Shown: positions 8,390-16,744 of the stretch, one piece after another | How positions within the stretch are numbered: position 1 is the stretch's first letter | Layout of the letters: every line of letters starts with the position of its first letter | Assembly: GCA_028277025.1 (NCBI GenBank) | Contig: JAPYVG010000011.1 | Span: 1 to 48,668, forward strand | Reading direction: 5' to 3' | Source: Sulfolobaceae archaeon | Lineage (GTDB): Archaea > Thermoproteota > Thermoprotei_A > Sulfolobales > Sulfolobaceae | DNA length: 48,668 bases | Notes under the pieces: generated by a model | Told to the model about the DNA's origin: nothing | The model's database searches: none | Seen by the model: the letters and a program-made list of their open reading frames with translations, nothing else | Position numbers and translations under genes: made by a program

Positions 8390-10353
8390 TTCATCCTTCT
8401 GGTTGTGGGGTTTTAGGGGTTTTAAGGAAGAGAAATGCTCCGAAGATTAAAGGAGAAGCTGTTGTTAGGGCTATACAGAGAGTTAAGTATAGGGGTAGTG
8501 ATAGAGGTGCCGGGTTTGCGGTTTTTGATTTGGACTCGTCTAATAAGTATTTTATAAAAGCGTTTTATGAGGGGGATCCGCAAGCTTTAGAAAGGGTTTT
8601 GGAGGAACACGGGATAAAAGTTGATTCTAAGGAAGTTGAATTCGTTAGTGAGGATATTTGTGATTGTAAGTTTGAAATAACGCTTGATGACTTGACGAAG
8701 TTGAAAAAGTCCTTTAGGAATATTAATGAGATTTTATGGAAGAGTAAGAGTAGAGGTAGGCTTTATAGTTTTGGTTCTAGTCTGAGGGTTTATAAGGGGG
8801 TAGGCTATCCTCTAGATGTTGCGAGGATTTATAAGGTTGAGGAGATGGAGGGTGATTTATGGTTAGCACATACTAGACAACCGACTAATTCCCCGGGGCA
8901 TTACCCTTACTGGTCTCATCCGTTCTCTTCATTTAATATTGCAATTGTTCATAACGGTGACGTAAGCTCTTTCGGAGCTAATCTTGAGTTCTTAATGGAG
9001 AGGGGTTGGGAGGGTTTTGTAGGGACTGACAGTGAGGTTATTGCTTTTCTATTTGAAGAGTTAATAAGTGAGGGTTTGACTGTTGAGGAGGCTGTCAAGA
9101 TTCTTGTAAATCCGTCAAGGCGTTTTTCGCCTTTTGATAGTATTACCGATTATCACTATAGGAATGCTAGGCTTGACGGTCCTTTCACAGCAGTTATTGG
9201 TTACGATTCTGGTGATGATCTTTATCTCATAGCCCTAGCTGATAGGTCTAAGTTTAGGCCGGCAATTATAGGTGAGGATGAAAATCACTACTATGTTGCT
9301 AGCGAGGAGAATGAGATAAGGGAGATAAGTCCTAACGCTAGGGTCTGGACTTTAAAGCCTGGGTCTTATTTCATAGCCTCTCTAAAACGTGGTGTCATAT
9401 CTTATGGGAGGGATGAAGAGGAGAGGCTTGCATTTTCTTCTCCTCCAATCTTCGTTCCTCAAAAATACGATATTAATGCCTTAAATGTGGAGTATAACGA
9501 GTTAAATAGGCTTATCGTTGAGGTGGCTAAGAAGAAGAGCGTTATTAATGTTGCAAACGTTATGGGGCATCGTTATATCGGTATTAGTTTTAAGCGTTAC
9601 GGTGTTAGAAACATTAGGGTTAATTTATACGGTGTTGTTGGAAACTCTATGGCAAACTTAAATGAGGATAATGAGTTCTATGTCTACGGTAATGTTGCTG
9701 ATGATTGCTGTGATACGATGCATGGGGGGAAAGTCGTTATTTATGGCGACGCCAGAGACGTCTTAGCTCAGACTTTCCAGAACGGTAAGATATTTGTTAA
9801 AGGTAATGCTGGTAATAGGGTTGGTATTCAGATGAGGGAGTATAAGGACAAGAGACCTTACCTAATTATAGGCGGTTTCGTTGATGACTATCTGGGCGAG
9901 TATATGGCTGGAGGTGTGATTATGGTTTTAGGTACTAATGTTAGGAGGGAGCCGGTAGGTAATTTCGTGGGTAGCGGTATGGTAGGTGGGAGGATCTATA
10001 TAAGGGGTAAGGTTTCACCCTCAAAAATAGGTCTACAACCACCTAGATACGAGACGGTAAGGTTTTTGAAGGCTTTGTTACTTGAGGGTTTAATTACTAC
10101 TGAGGAGTTTGAGGGTTTAAGAGATAAGGAGTATATTGAGATCATGGATAAACTGGAGGGTAAGGCTAAGGAATACGCAAAGAGGTTATTTGAAGAGAAG
10201 GTCGGCATACCGACTTACGAATATAGGGAGTTAACTGATGAGGAATTTAAGGAGGTATCCCCGATTATAAGAGATTACTCTGAGGAAATGGGTAGTGATT
10301 ACACCGAGTTGTTAAAGGAAAAGTTTACTGTGATTAAGGCTAGAAAGAAGTGA
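8386..10353 (+). CDS. gltB: Glutamate synthase, glutaminase plus GXGXG domains
   Basis: Class II (Ntn-type) glutamine amidotransferase that frees ammonia from glutamine, fused to the GXGXG beta-helix of glutamate synthases. The amidotransferase fills residues 1 to about 330: [43 protein letters not shown] and [14 protein letters not shown] are family signatures. The nucleophile should be Cys7 (MIHPSGC), so the first six residues must be removed, as in enzymes made with a short propeptide. Residues about 380-560 are the GXGXG domain ([32 protein letters not shown]), followed by a helical tail. With the preceding gene it supplies the parts of one bacterial GltB on two chains in a different order. 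Confidence 0.9.
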   Translation: MIHPSGCGVLGVLRKRNAPKIKGEAVVRAIQRVKYRGSDRGAGFAVFDLDSSNKYFIKAFYEGDPQALERVLEEHGIKVDSKEVEFVSEDICDCKFEITLDDLTKLKKSFRNINEILWKSKSRGRLYSFGSSLRVYKGVGYPLDVARIYKVEEMEGDLWLAHTRQPTNSPGHYPYWSHPFSSFNIAIVHNGDVSSFGANLEFLMERGWEGFVGTDSEVIAFLFEELISEGLTVEEAVKILVNPSRRFSPFDSITDYHYRNARLDGPFTAVIGYDSGDDLYLIALADRSKFRPAIIGEDENHYYVASEENEIREISPNARVWTLKPGSYFIASLKRGVISYGRDEEERLAFSSPPIFVPQKYDINALNVEYNELNRLIVEVAKKKSVINVANVMGHRYIGISFKRYGVRNIRVNLYGVVGNSMANLNEDNEFYVYGNVADDCCDTMHGGKVVIYGDARDVLAQTFQNGKIFVKGNAGNRVGIQMREYKDKRPYLIIGGFVDDYLGEYMAGGVIMVLGTNVRREPVGNFVGSGMVGGRIYIRGKVSPSKIGLQPPRYETVRFLKALLLEGLITTEEFEGLRDKEYIEIMDKLEGKAKEYAKRLFEEKVGIPTYEYRELTDEEFKEVSPIIRDYSEEMGSDYTELLKEKFTVIKARKK

Positions 10354-10392
10354 TTTTAGTTTTTAAGTTATAAACTCGAATAGTATTATGGG

Positions 10393-11235
10393 TTGTTGTA
10401 TTTTAGCAAAATTAAAGTAATTGGAAATAGTAGTGTTGCAGAGAAAATTAGGGACTTCTTATCCCAGTTAGGGTATTATGTAGTTGATGATGATGAAGAG
10501 GTTAGGGTTGTTGTTGGTTCTCTCTCACGTGGATTAAAATATATTGACAAGAAGCCGGTTATTGTTGTCTCACCTTCAGGTAATTACGTAATCCCGCTAC
10601 ATAAAGAGGGTAGGGTTTCGTTTTTGGCCTCAATTATTGCTGACTTAATGGACTCCACTTTAGTACTTACCTCTAAATTTGCTGAGATGGGTTTATATAG
10701 TGTTCAAGAGTTTTCATGGATTAACGGCCTTTATTGGAAAAAGTATGAGAAGGTGAAGGAGGTAAATAAGAAGTTATTGGAAAAGGGTAGGGTTTCCGTT
10801 TACGTAGATGACCACGTGAAGAGGTACTATGTTCCTAAGGAGGGAGGCTATGTTATTTCAGAATATCCTTGTGATGCAGACATCATAATTGGGGGAGATA
10901 GTAGTTGTAGTGCACTTTACCTTTATCCATATAAGGTTGTGGTAGGTTTGAAATATATTTCACCTATGCCTTTGGAGGTGATATTATACAGTATTAAGCT
11001 TACTTTAAAATCAATTTACTTGAACGAGAACAGGCTTGACGTTATAGTTTCATCTATTGGTGATAGGAGGCTTTTGGAGTTAGCTAAGCTGTTTAATGCT
11101 GAAGTGGTTAAAGTGAGTGGTGATACTTGCGAGTCTCTACTCCTTCAATACGGTGGTAAGATCATCCTAAAAGGAGTTAAAAGGGCTTTTGGATTAGAAA
11201 CTTGTTTGGGTGTGGCACAAGTTGAAGGTTTATAA
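10393..11235 (+). CDS. CbiG-like protein (cobalamin biosynthesis)
   Basis: 280 residues resembling CbiG, the cobalt-precorrin-5A hydrolase of the anaerobic B12 pathway. The central part KKPVIVVSPSGNYVIPLHKE, followed by a conserved GRVSFLASIIAD, matches the CbiG core, where a hydrophobic strand with VxxSGxYVIxL precedes a helix. The C-terminal part (DVIVSSIGDRRLLELAKLFN to the end) resembles the CbiG C-terminal domain. Both are recognised by pattern, without alignment. The start is TTG 10393 or 10396; an ATG at 10388 is out of frame. It overlaps by 26 bases the BtuF-like gene, which also points to corrinoids. A diverged paralogue with another role is possible. Confidence 0.6.
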   Translation: MLYFSKIKVIGNSSVAEKIRDFLSQLGYYVVDDDEEVRVVVGSLSRGLKYIDKKPVIVVSPSGNYVIPLHKEGRVSFLASIIADLMDSTLVLTSKFAEMGLYSVQEFSWINGLYWKKYEKVKEVNKKLLEKGRVSVYVDDHVKRYYVPKEGGYVISEYPCDADIIIGGDSSCSALYLYPYKVVVGLKYISPMPLEVILYSIKLTLKSIYLNENRLDVIVSSIGDRRLLELAKLFNAEVVKVSGDTCESLLLQYGGKIILKGVKRAFGLETCLGVAQVEGL

Positions 11236-12040
11236 TGAAGTTTTAGATGATTACGTTGAAATCAAGACACCAATAGAGAGAATAGTGAGTTTGGATCCGG
11301 CAACTACAGAAACAATTTTTCTTTTAGCTTTGGGGGATAAAGTTATTGCAACTGATGCATTTAGCTATAGACCGGAAGAGGCGAGGAAAAAACCTAAAAT
11401 AGGTAGTTATACTCATGTTAATTTAGATTTTTTAAGGGATAACAAACCAGATATTATTTTTACTACTATGGGCGCTCAGAAGTTTCTCACTAAGAAATTG
11501 ATAGATGAGGGGTTTACAGTTTACCCAGTCCCAGTCCCCACCTCAGTTTCTAAGATACTTGATAATGTATTATTAGTGTCTTTAGTATTAGGCGTTCACG
11601 ACAAGGGAAGAGAGCTTTACTCAATTCTTTTATCTGAGATTAACAAGTACAGAAGGAATGTTGATAAGAGGGTTAAGGTGTATATTGAATTTGATTTAGG
11701 CGGTCCTATTACTGCGGGGTTTCCTTCTCATGTCAGTGATGCGGTTTATATTGTTGGTGGTATTAACATTTTTGATGATAACCCTAACGCGTATTTTACA
11801 CCGTCCGATGATGAGGTAATAAGGAGGAACCCAGATGTTGTTGTTTATGAACCTAAAAGGCTTACCGATTACGAAAAGGAAAGGTTTTTACTAAAACTTA
11901 AGGAGAGGGGGTTAGAGGCTTTATCTAAGAAGGTAGTGCTCACTAAGGGAGATTTCTTAGCGCATCAAGGGCCTAGTTTTATTACTGAAGGGCTGGGCTT
12001 CTTATATTCGGTTTTAACCAAAATTCATTATAGGCAGTAA
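11210..12040 (+). CDS. BtuF-like corrinoid/metal-chelate binding protein
   Basis: 276 residues with the fold of periplasmic binding proteins for vitamin B12 or iron chelates: RIVSLDPATTETIFLLALGD near the start, NLDFLRDNKPDIIFT, a C-terminal lobe with DAVYIVGGINIFDD and RRNPDVVVYEP. There is no signal peptide or lipobox, unlike transport-linked BtuF, so it may act in the cytosol as a corrinoid sensor or chaperone. The GTG at 11210 lies within the preceding CbiG-like gene (26-base overlap), giving translational coupling. No ABC permease or ATPase lies next to it. Confidence 0.7.
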   Translation: MWHKLKVYNEVLDDYVEIKTPIERIVSLDPATTETIFLLALGDKVIATDAFSYRPEEARKKPKIGSYTHVNLDFLRDNKPDIIFTTMGAQKFLTKKLIDEGFTVYPVPVPTSVSKILDNVLLVSLVLGVHDKGRELYSILLSEINKYRRNVDKRVKVYIEFDLGGPITAGFPSHVSDAVYIVGGINIFDDNPNAYFTPSDDEVIRRNPDVVVYEPKRLTDYEKERFLLKLKERGLEALSKKVVLTKGDFLAHQGPSFITEGLGFLYSVLTKIHYRQ

Positions 12041-12115
12041 TATGAAACAGAATAGAAAGAGTTGAATTTATATCTTTTAGATACATAAAAAGTTTACAGA
12101 TTTGTATAGACACAT

Positions 12116-12661
12116 TTACCTCTTTTTTGTGATTTTATTTACAGCTGAGGAAATCTTTCTGCCCAAGAGAGTCTTTATAATAGAATATCCAGCTATAACT
12201 ACTCCTAAGGCCATAAAGAATTCTGTTACCGTGGATATAATACCAGAATATGTATAGAATTCATTCAAATGGGAATATGGTAATACTGCATAATGTACGT
12301 TTACGTATTGTTGGTTAGGTGTTGGGTTATTTAGCGCAACAATATAATTTCCCGGATTTACTTCTATTGCTATATATCCACTATTGTTTCCGATCAATGT
12401 TAGTCTATTATTAAAAACATATACATTAACATTACTTGAATTTGTGATTACATACACTGTATTATTATAATTATTAGCTGTCAAATTAACTATTTTTATT
12501 GTTGATTGTGGTGGCACTTCTATTTTATTTTCATGAGAAATTAAGGCGGTGTCAATTTCATGGTAATAGGGTAAGTATAAAGGCATTGCAATATATAGTG
12601 CGAATGAAATGAAAAATATTAATAAGCCCACGATTATTAGTAGTAAATTTTTCGACATCAT
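12116..12661 (-). CDS. Small bitopic membrane protein, function unknown
   Basis: 181 residues. An N-terminal membrane helix (about 6-28), an extracellular beta-type domain with sequons (NLTANN, NNTV, NSSN, NNSG) and a second membrane helix (about 140-163) followed by a basic cytoplasmic end (NKITKKR). The layout suggests a protein displayed on the outside of the membrane below the S-layer. It stands alone, convergent with the BtuF-like gene and divergent from cimA. I recognise no family. Confidence 0.8.
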   Translation of the reverse strand: MMSKNLLLIIVGLLIFFISFALYIAMPLYLPYYHEIDTALISHENKIEVPPQSTIKIVNLTANNYNNTVYVITNSSNVNVYVFNNRLTLIGNNSGYIAIEVNPGNYIVALNNPTPNQQYVNVHYAVLPYSHLNEFYTYSGIISTVTEFFMALGVVIAGYSIIKTLLGRKISSAVNKITKKR

Positions 12662-12719
12662 AACGTTTTAAACTAACCCAAAGCTTAAATTCTTATATTT
12701 TAATCATAGCCTATGCAAG

Positions 12720-14288
12720 GTGTTTACGAAATCTGTTGAGGTGTTGGATACAACATTAAGGGATGGGGCACAGGCAGCTAATGTATCCTTTACTTTAAAT
12801 GATAAAATAAGGATAGCACTACTTTTGGATGAATTAGGAATAGATTATATTGAAGGAGGTTGGCCTGGATCAAATCCAAAGGACGAGGAGTTCTTTAAAG
12901 AGATAAAGAAGTACTCCTTATCACATTCTAAGATAGCTGCCTTCGGAAGTACCAGGAGGAAAGAGTTTAGTGCGGATAAAGACCCTAGTTTAAATGCTAT
13001 TATAAAATCAGATGTAGATGTTGCTGTGATATTCGGTAAGTCATGGGATTTACATGTGAAAGAAGTACTAAAGGTATCATTAGAAGATAATTTAGACCTA
13101 GTCTATGACAGTATCTCGTATCTTAAATCCCATGGTATGAAGGTAATATTTGATGCGGAACACTTTTATCAAGGCTACAAGGAAAATAAGGAGTATGCTC
13201 TTCAAGTATTAAAAACTGCAGAAAGTGCAAAAGTAGACGTTTTGGTTTTAGCAGATACTAACGGGGGGTCTCTACCCCATGAAGTTTACGAAATTACAAG
13301 CGAAGTTGTGAAAAATGTTAAGACTACTATAGGGCTTCATATGCATAATGATTCTGGTTGTGCTGTGGCTAATACTCTAATGGGTGTTTTAGCTGGGGCT
13401 AGGCATGTACAAGGTACTATAAATGGAATTGGGGAGAGGACTGGGAATGCTGATTTAATACAAATTATACCCAATTTATCGTTAAAGATGGGGTTCAAGG
13501 TTTTAAAAGGTAATGATGGCCTTAAGAAACTTAAGGAAGTCTCTAGGATTGTTTATGAGCTTGCCGGTTTACATCCTAATCCATATCAACCTTATGTAGG
13601 CGATTTTGCTTTCGCCCATAAGGCTGGGGTTCATGCTGATGCCGTAATGAAGGTTACAAGGGCTTATGAACACATTGATCCTTCTTTAGTAGGAAATACA
13701 AGGAGGTTTGTAATTTCTGAACTTTCTGGTACTTCCAATTTGCTTACTTACTTAGACTCCCTTGGTTTAAAGATAGATAAGAAGGATCAAAGGTTGAAGA
13801 ATGCACTCCAAAAGATTAAGGAGTTAGAAAATAGAGGTTATAGTTTTGATTTAGCACCTGCATCTGCCCTCTTAGTGGTTATGAAAGAGATCGGTCTTTA
13901 CAAGGAGTTAATAAATGTTGAATATTGGAAAGTGATTAACGAAAAAGACTTGGCAATAGCTGTCGTTAAGGTTAATGGGAACTTAGAGGTTGCCGAAGGC
14001 GTTGGGCCAGTGCACGCGGTTGACATAGCTTTAAGGAAAGCTTTACAAAAAGTTTACCCAGAACTTTCTAACGTTAAGCTCACTGATTACCGTGTAATTC
14101 TACCCGGTGAAATCAAAAATACTGAAAGTGTTGTTAGGGTTACTATTGAGTTCACTGACGGCAAGATTAGCTGGAGGACTGAAGGTGTTTCAACTAGCGT
14201 TATTGAGGCTAGTGTAATCGCTCTGATCGACGGGCTTGATTATTATCTTCAGTACAAGAAGTTAAAAGCTGAAAAGGTTATTAATTAA
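12720..14288 (+). CDS. cimA: (R)-citramalate synthase (isopropylmalate synthase family)
   Basis: Condenses pyruvate and acetyl-CoA to citramalate, the first step of the threonine-independent route to isoleucine. The HMGL-like TIM barrel has DTTLRDGAQ near residue 10, GGWPGSNPKDEEFF, DAEHFYQGYKEN, the metal-binding GLHMHNDSGCAVAN and the signature GTINGIGERTGNADL. A LeuA dimer/regulatory domain fills the C-terminal part (about 395-520; AEGVGPVHAVDIALRKAL). DAEHFYQGY and the 522-residue length fit the CimA branch better than LeuA or homocitrate synthase. GTG start at 12720 after a short A+T-rich leader. The UbiA gene follows after one base. Confidence 0.88.
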   Translation: MFTKSVEVLDTTLRDGAQAANVSFTLNDKIRIALLLDELGIDYIEGGWPGSNPKDEEFFKEIKKYSLSHSKIAAFGSTRRKEFSADKDPSLNAIIKSDVDVAVIFGKSWDLHVKEVLKVSLEDNLDLVYDSISYLKSHGMKVIFDAEHFYQGYKENKEYALQVLKTAESAKVDVLVLADTNGGSLPHEVYEITSEVVKNVKTTIGLHMHNDSGCAVANTLMGVLAGARHVQGTINGIGERTGNADLIQIIPNLSLKMGFKVLKGNDGLKKLKEVSRIVYELAGLHPNPYQPYVGDFAFAHKAGVHADAVMKVTRAYEHIDPSLVGNTRRFVISELSGTSNLLTYLDSLGLKIDKKDQRLKNALQKIKELENRGYSFDLAPASALLVVMKEIGLYKELINVEYWKVINEKDLAIAVVKVNGNLEVAEGVGPVHAVDIALRKALQKVYPELSNVKLTDYRVILPGEIKNTESVVRVTIEFTDGKISWRTEGVSTSVIEASVIALIDGLDYYLQYKKLKAEKVIN

Positions 14289-14289
14289 T

Positions 14290-15183
14290 ATGCATTCGTG
14301 GGATCCAGGAGGAGCGACTGAAAGTAAAAGTAAGTTATATATTTATCTAAGGTTTCTGAGGATAGAACAGACGTTTTTCAGTTTGCCAATGGCGTATTTA
14401 GGTGCCTTTGTTGCAATCAAAAGAATCCCGCCAATTCCTATCTTAATATTAATTTTCCTTTCTTTATTCTTTTTGAGGACTGCTGGGATGACTAATGATA
14501 ATTTGGCTGATAGGGAGATAGATGCTAGAAATCCTAGGACGAGGACAAGGCCTTTAGTTACCGGGAAAATTAGTGTTAAAGAAGCTAAAATCATAATTGC
14601 ATTATCTTTAGTACTTTTCTTTATTTCAGCATATTTCGTGAACTTTTATGCATTCATTTTATCACCGTTAGTAGCCTTAGTCGTAATGAGTTATCCTTAT
14701 ATGAAAAGGTATACCGCGTTTGCTAACTATCATTTAGCTAGTATTCAAGGTTTAGCAGTGTTCAGTGGGGCTGTGGCGGTTTTAGGTTTGTATTACAACT
14801 CTTTCGTTCAAGTTATGGAGGGAATTCCGTGGTTTTTCGTTATCGCAACTATATTTTGGGCTGTAGGGTTTGATTTATATAATCACATCCCAGATGCGGA
14901 GTTCGATAAGTCAATGGGGTTACATAGTTTTGCTGTATTATTAGGCAATAAAGCTTTGCCGTTTGCCGGGCTAAACCAACTGATCTCAGTCGTGTTAGCG
15001 TTTTTGGGTGATTGGTTTTATCATTTAGGAATTATTGCTTATATTGCAACTGTGTTACATGGCTTAATAATGTTATATGCGTTTTACTTAGCTAATAAGG
15101 GGAATTTCGGTAAGGCGTTTTATTACAATATTTACTCATCAGTAGTGTTAGGAATAGGAGTAATAATTGATATAGCTGTGTGA
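14290..15183 (+). CDS. ubiA: UbiA-family prenyltransferase
   Basis: Membrane enzyme that attaches a polyprenyl chain to an aromatic acceptor; in Sulfolobales the likely pathway is caldariellaquinone-type quinone synthesis. 297 residues, about eight membrane segments. The first Asp-rich motif is NDNLADREIDARNPRTRTRP (about 75-94) and the second is DLYNHIPDAEFDKSMG (about 196-211), both for Mg-diphosphate binding. It starts one base after cimA. Geranylgeranylglyceryl-phosphate or heme O prenyltransferases are relatives, but the motifs fit the UbiA/MenA-like group. A C/D sRNA gene on the other strand begins about 30 bases after the stop. Confidence 0.85.
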   Translation: MHSWDPGGATESKSKLYIYLRFLRIEQTFFSLPMAYLGAFVAIKRIPPIPILILIFLSLFFLRTAGMTNDNLADREIDARNPRTRTRPLVTGKISVKEAKIIIALSLVLFFISAYFVNFYAFILSPLVALVVMSYPYMKRYTAFANYHLASIQGLAVFSGAVAVLGLYYNSFVQVMEGIPWFFVIATIFWAVGFDLYNHIPDAEFDKSMGLHSFAVLLGNKALPFAGLNQLISVVLAFLGDWFYHLGIIAYIATVLHGLIMLYAFYLANKGNFGKAFYYNIYSSVVLGIGVIIDIAV

Positions 15184-15212
15184 GCAGTATCGGCAATTCC
15201 AGTGAGTTATTC

Positions 15213-15270
15213 ATCGTCAGCCTCGGGTTCTCTCTTCACCAATAAGTATAGGGCGGGCCTCATCACCAAT
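15213..15270 (-). ncRNA. C/D-box sRNA overlapping the end of the GGCT-like gene
   Basis: On the minus strand: C box GTGATGA (15260-15266), guide of about 14 nt, weak D' (CTTA), C' TGGTGA, second guide AGAGAGAACCCGAGG, D box CTGA (15217-15220). The TGA stop codon of the gene at 15263-16093 lies inside the C box. C/D sRNAs guide 2'-O-methylation of rRNA or tRNA with L7Ae, Nop5 and fibrillarin. The C' block TTGGTGAAGA is shared with the sRNA near 21.2 kb. Targets not identified. Confidence 0.72.
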
Positions 15271-16093
15271 TTAAACCAGCACTTTTACACTTATCACCCC
15301 AGCCGCTCTTTAAACCCTCAATAATAATGTTCAAGTACTCTTCCGTAGGTTTGTGTTCTTCTCCCGGGGAAGAGACGTATACATATGCATAATACTCCTT
15401 CCCTATGTTGTCTTTTACTTTTACTACATCCCTAATATATTTTATTAAATGTTGTTCAGCTTTATCTAGTGCGTTTAACTCATTTTCGAGCATTACGTAT
15501 ATATAACCACAAACTTTATCTCCCTTTTCTTCTTTTAAGTTAGCACAGTAACCCCATCTACAAGGGGTATCAAATATTATCTTATAATCTTCTAAAATCG
15601 CTGGAATCTTCTTTAGAATAGTCCTTACTCCTCTTTGAAGTAAAACCTTTTCGTTAGTGTTTTCCGCATACGCAAAATAGTTTACGAGTACTGGCATTCC
15701 TACATATTTTGCGTAATCTCCTTCATCTATTACCTCTCTCCCAGAAATGTCTTGATTATATACGTAAATGTTAACGTTATCTAGGTAATATCTCCTTTTT
15801 GGATCAAAATAGACTCTAATTTTTTCTCTAACATATAGGTCTGATGGACTTCCGGTGTAATCTTCAACCTCATCAAGTTTTCTAAGTAATTCATCATCTA
15901 TTTCATAAACTTCCCCGTAAATTACACCATCACCTTTCACTACGCCAGGATAAGCCCCTAGGTCATACATTTTAAAACCTTCAGTAAAAGCTAGTCCTAC
16001 AAATCTGCTATTTTTCAAAAAATGGTTTAGTTCAAATCCAAATCTTAACGAACCGTAGACGAATATATAAGTAATTTTAACCACCTCCGCCAC
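15263..16093 (-). CDS. Tandem gamma-glutamylcyclotransferase-like protein
   Basis: 276 residues with two GGCT/AIG2-like domains. Domain 1 (about 1-130): YIFVYGSLRFG is the substrate-loop motif, GVIYGEVYEID and LDEVEDY follow, the latter with the expected acidic catalytic residue. Domain 2 (about 131-270): LVNYFAYAENTNEKVLLQRG in place of the usual FAYGSN, then CGYIYVMLENELNALDKAEQ. The family acts on gamma-glutamyl or similar amide substrates; the substrate here is unknown. The GTG at 16093 overlaps the upstream gene by 17 bases. GGAGGTG at 16083-16089 lies just inside, so a slightly later start is possible. Its stop codon is part of a C/D sRNA. Confidence 0.72.
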   Translation of the reverse strand: MAEVVKITYIFVYGSLRFGFELNHFLKNSRFVGLAFTEGFKMYDLGAYPGVVKGDGVIYGEVYEIDDELLRKLDEVEDYTGSPSDLYVREKIRVYFDPKRRYYLDNVNIYVYNQDISGREVIDEGDYAKYVGMPVLVNYFAYAENTNEKVLLQRGVRTILKKIPAILEDYKIIFDTPCRWGYCANLKEEKGDKVCGYIYVMLENELNALDKAEQHLIKYIRDVVKVKDNIGKEYYAYVYVSSPGEEHKPTEEYLNIIIEGLKSGWGDKCKSAGLNW

Positions 16094-16367
16094 TGATGTA
16101 ATCTAACCATAACTGGAGTTCGTCTTCACTTAAGTTTTTCCTATTGTTACCTTTTACAATTTCAGCCTTAATAATTTCCACCTCTTCCCCTTTTATTTCC
16201 CCATGAATCTCTATTATAGGCATTTCCTCCTCCCCTACATCAATTCCACCAGCTTCAGAAATAGATGGGGGAGTATAATAGATCGTTAGCTTACTTCCTT
16301 CTACTACTACTGAGTAATTTTGTTGATTTTTAAGTTCTATCACCTTATTAAGATTTAATTTTAGCAC
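16077..16367 (-). CDS. Small acidic protein, function unknown
   Basis: 96 residues, soluble, with predicted strands (YSVVVEGSKLTIYYT, MPIIEIHGEIKGEEVEIIKA) and a short Gly-rich end (YISGGGG). It overlaps the nfeD-like gene by 20 bases and the GGCT-like gene by 17, so the three form one minus-strand operon. No family recognised. Confidence 0.7.
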   Translation of the reverse strand: MLKLNLNKVIELKNQQNYSVVVEGSKLTIYYTPPSISEAGGIDVGEEEMPIIEIHGEIKGEEVEIIKAEIVKGNNRKNLSEDELQLWLDYISGGGG

Positions 16368-16716
16368 GTGTATATTTTTTGACTATTAGTTTAAAATTAT
16401 CCATTCCAACTACAATTATTTCCTCATCCTTAGCTATATATTCGTCGCTTATAGCCTTCCAATACTCCCCTTCAACTATTACGTAACCCTCTTTGCCCGG
16501 TACTAAATCGTCTACTGCTTTCCCTATTTTACCAATATAAGTGTAAATATTTCTACCGCGCGTTTTCCAAATAACATAAAAAATTCTATATGAAATATAA
16601 CCTACAATTGCTAGCGATGGTACTGCAACTATGGGGTTTTGGTATTGTCCAGTAAGTACTAAAAGTAATATGACTACTACTATGATAATTACTGGAATTG
16701 CAATATGGCTTACCAT
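16348..16716 (-). CDS. NfeD-like membrane protein
   Basis: 122 residues. Two membrane helices (about 5-22 and 29-48), then an OB-fold domain typical of the NfeD C-terminus: GKAVDDLVPGKEGYVIVEGE, WKAISDEYIAKDEEIIVVGM, a strand and a basic end. NfeD proteins are usually encoded with stomatin/slipin and take part in membrane-microdomain assembly. Here a slipin lies 1.4 kb away on the other strand, separated by a thermopsin-like gene that diverges from nfeD. The long serine-protease domain of large NfeD proteins is absent. ATG at 16714-16716. Confidence 0.78.
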   Translation of the reverse strand: MVSHIAIPVIIIVVVILLLVLTGQYQNPIVAVPSLAIVGYISYRIFYVIWKTRGRNIYTYIGKIGKAVDDLVPGKEGYVIVEGEYWKAISDEYIAKDEEIIVVGMDNFKLIVKKYTRAKIKS

Positions 16717-16744
16717 AATATTTAATAGTAGTCTGGGGAAAATA

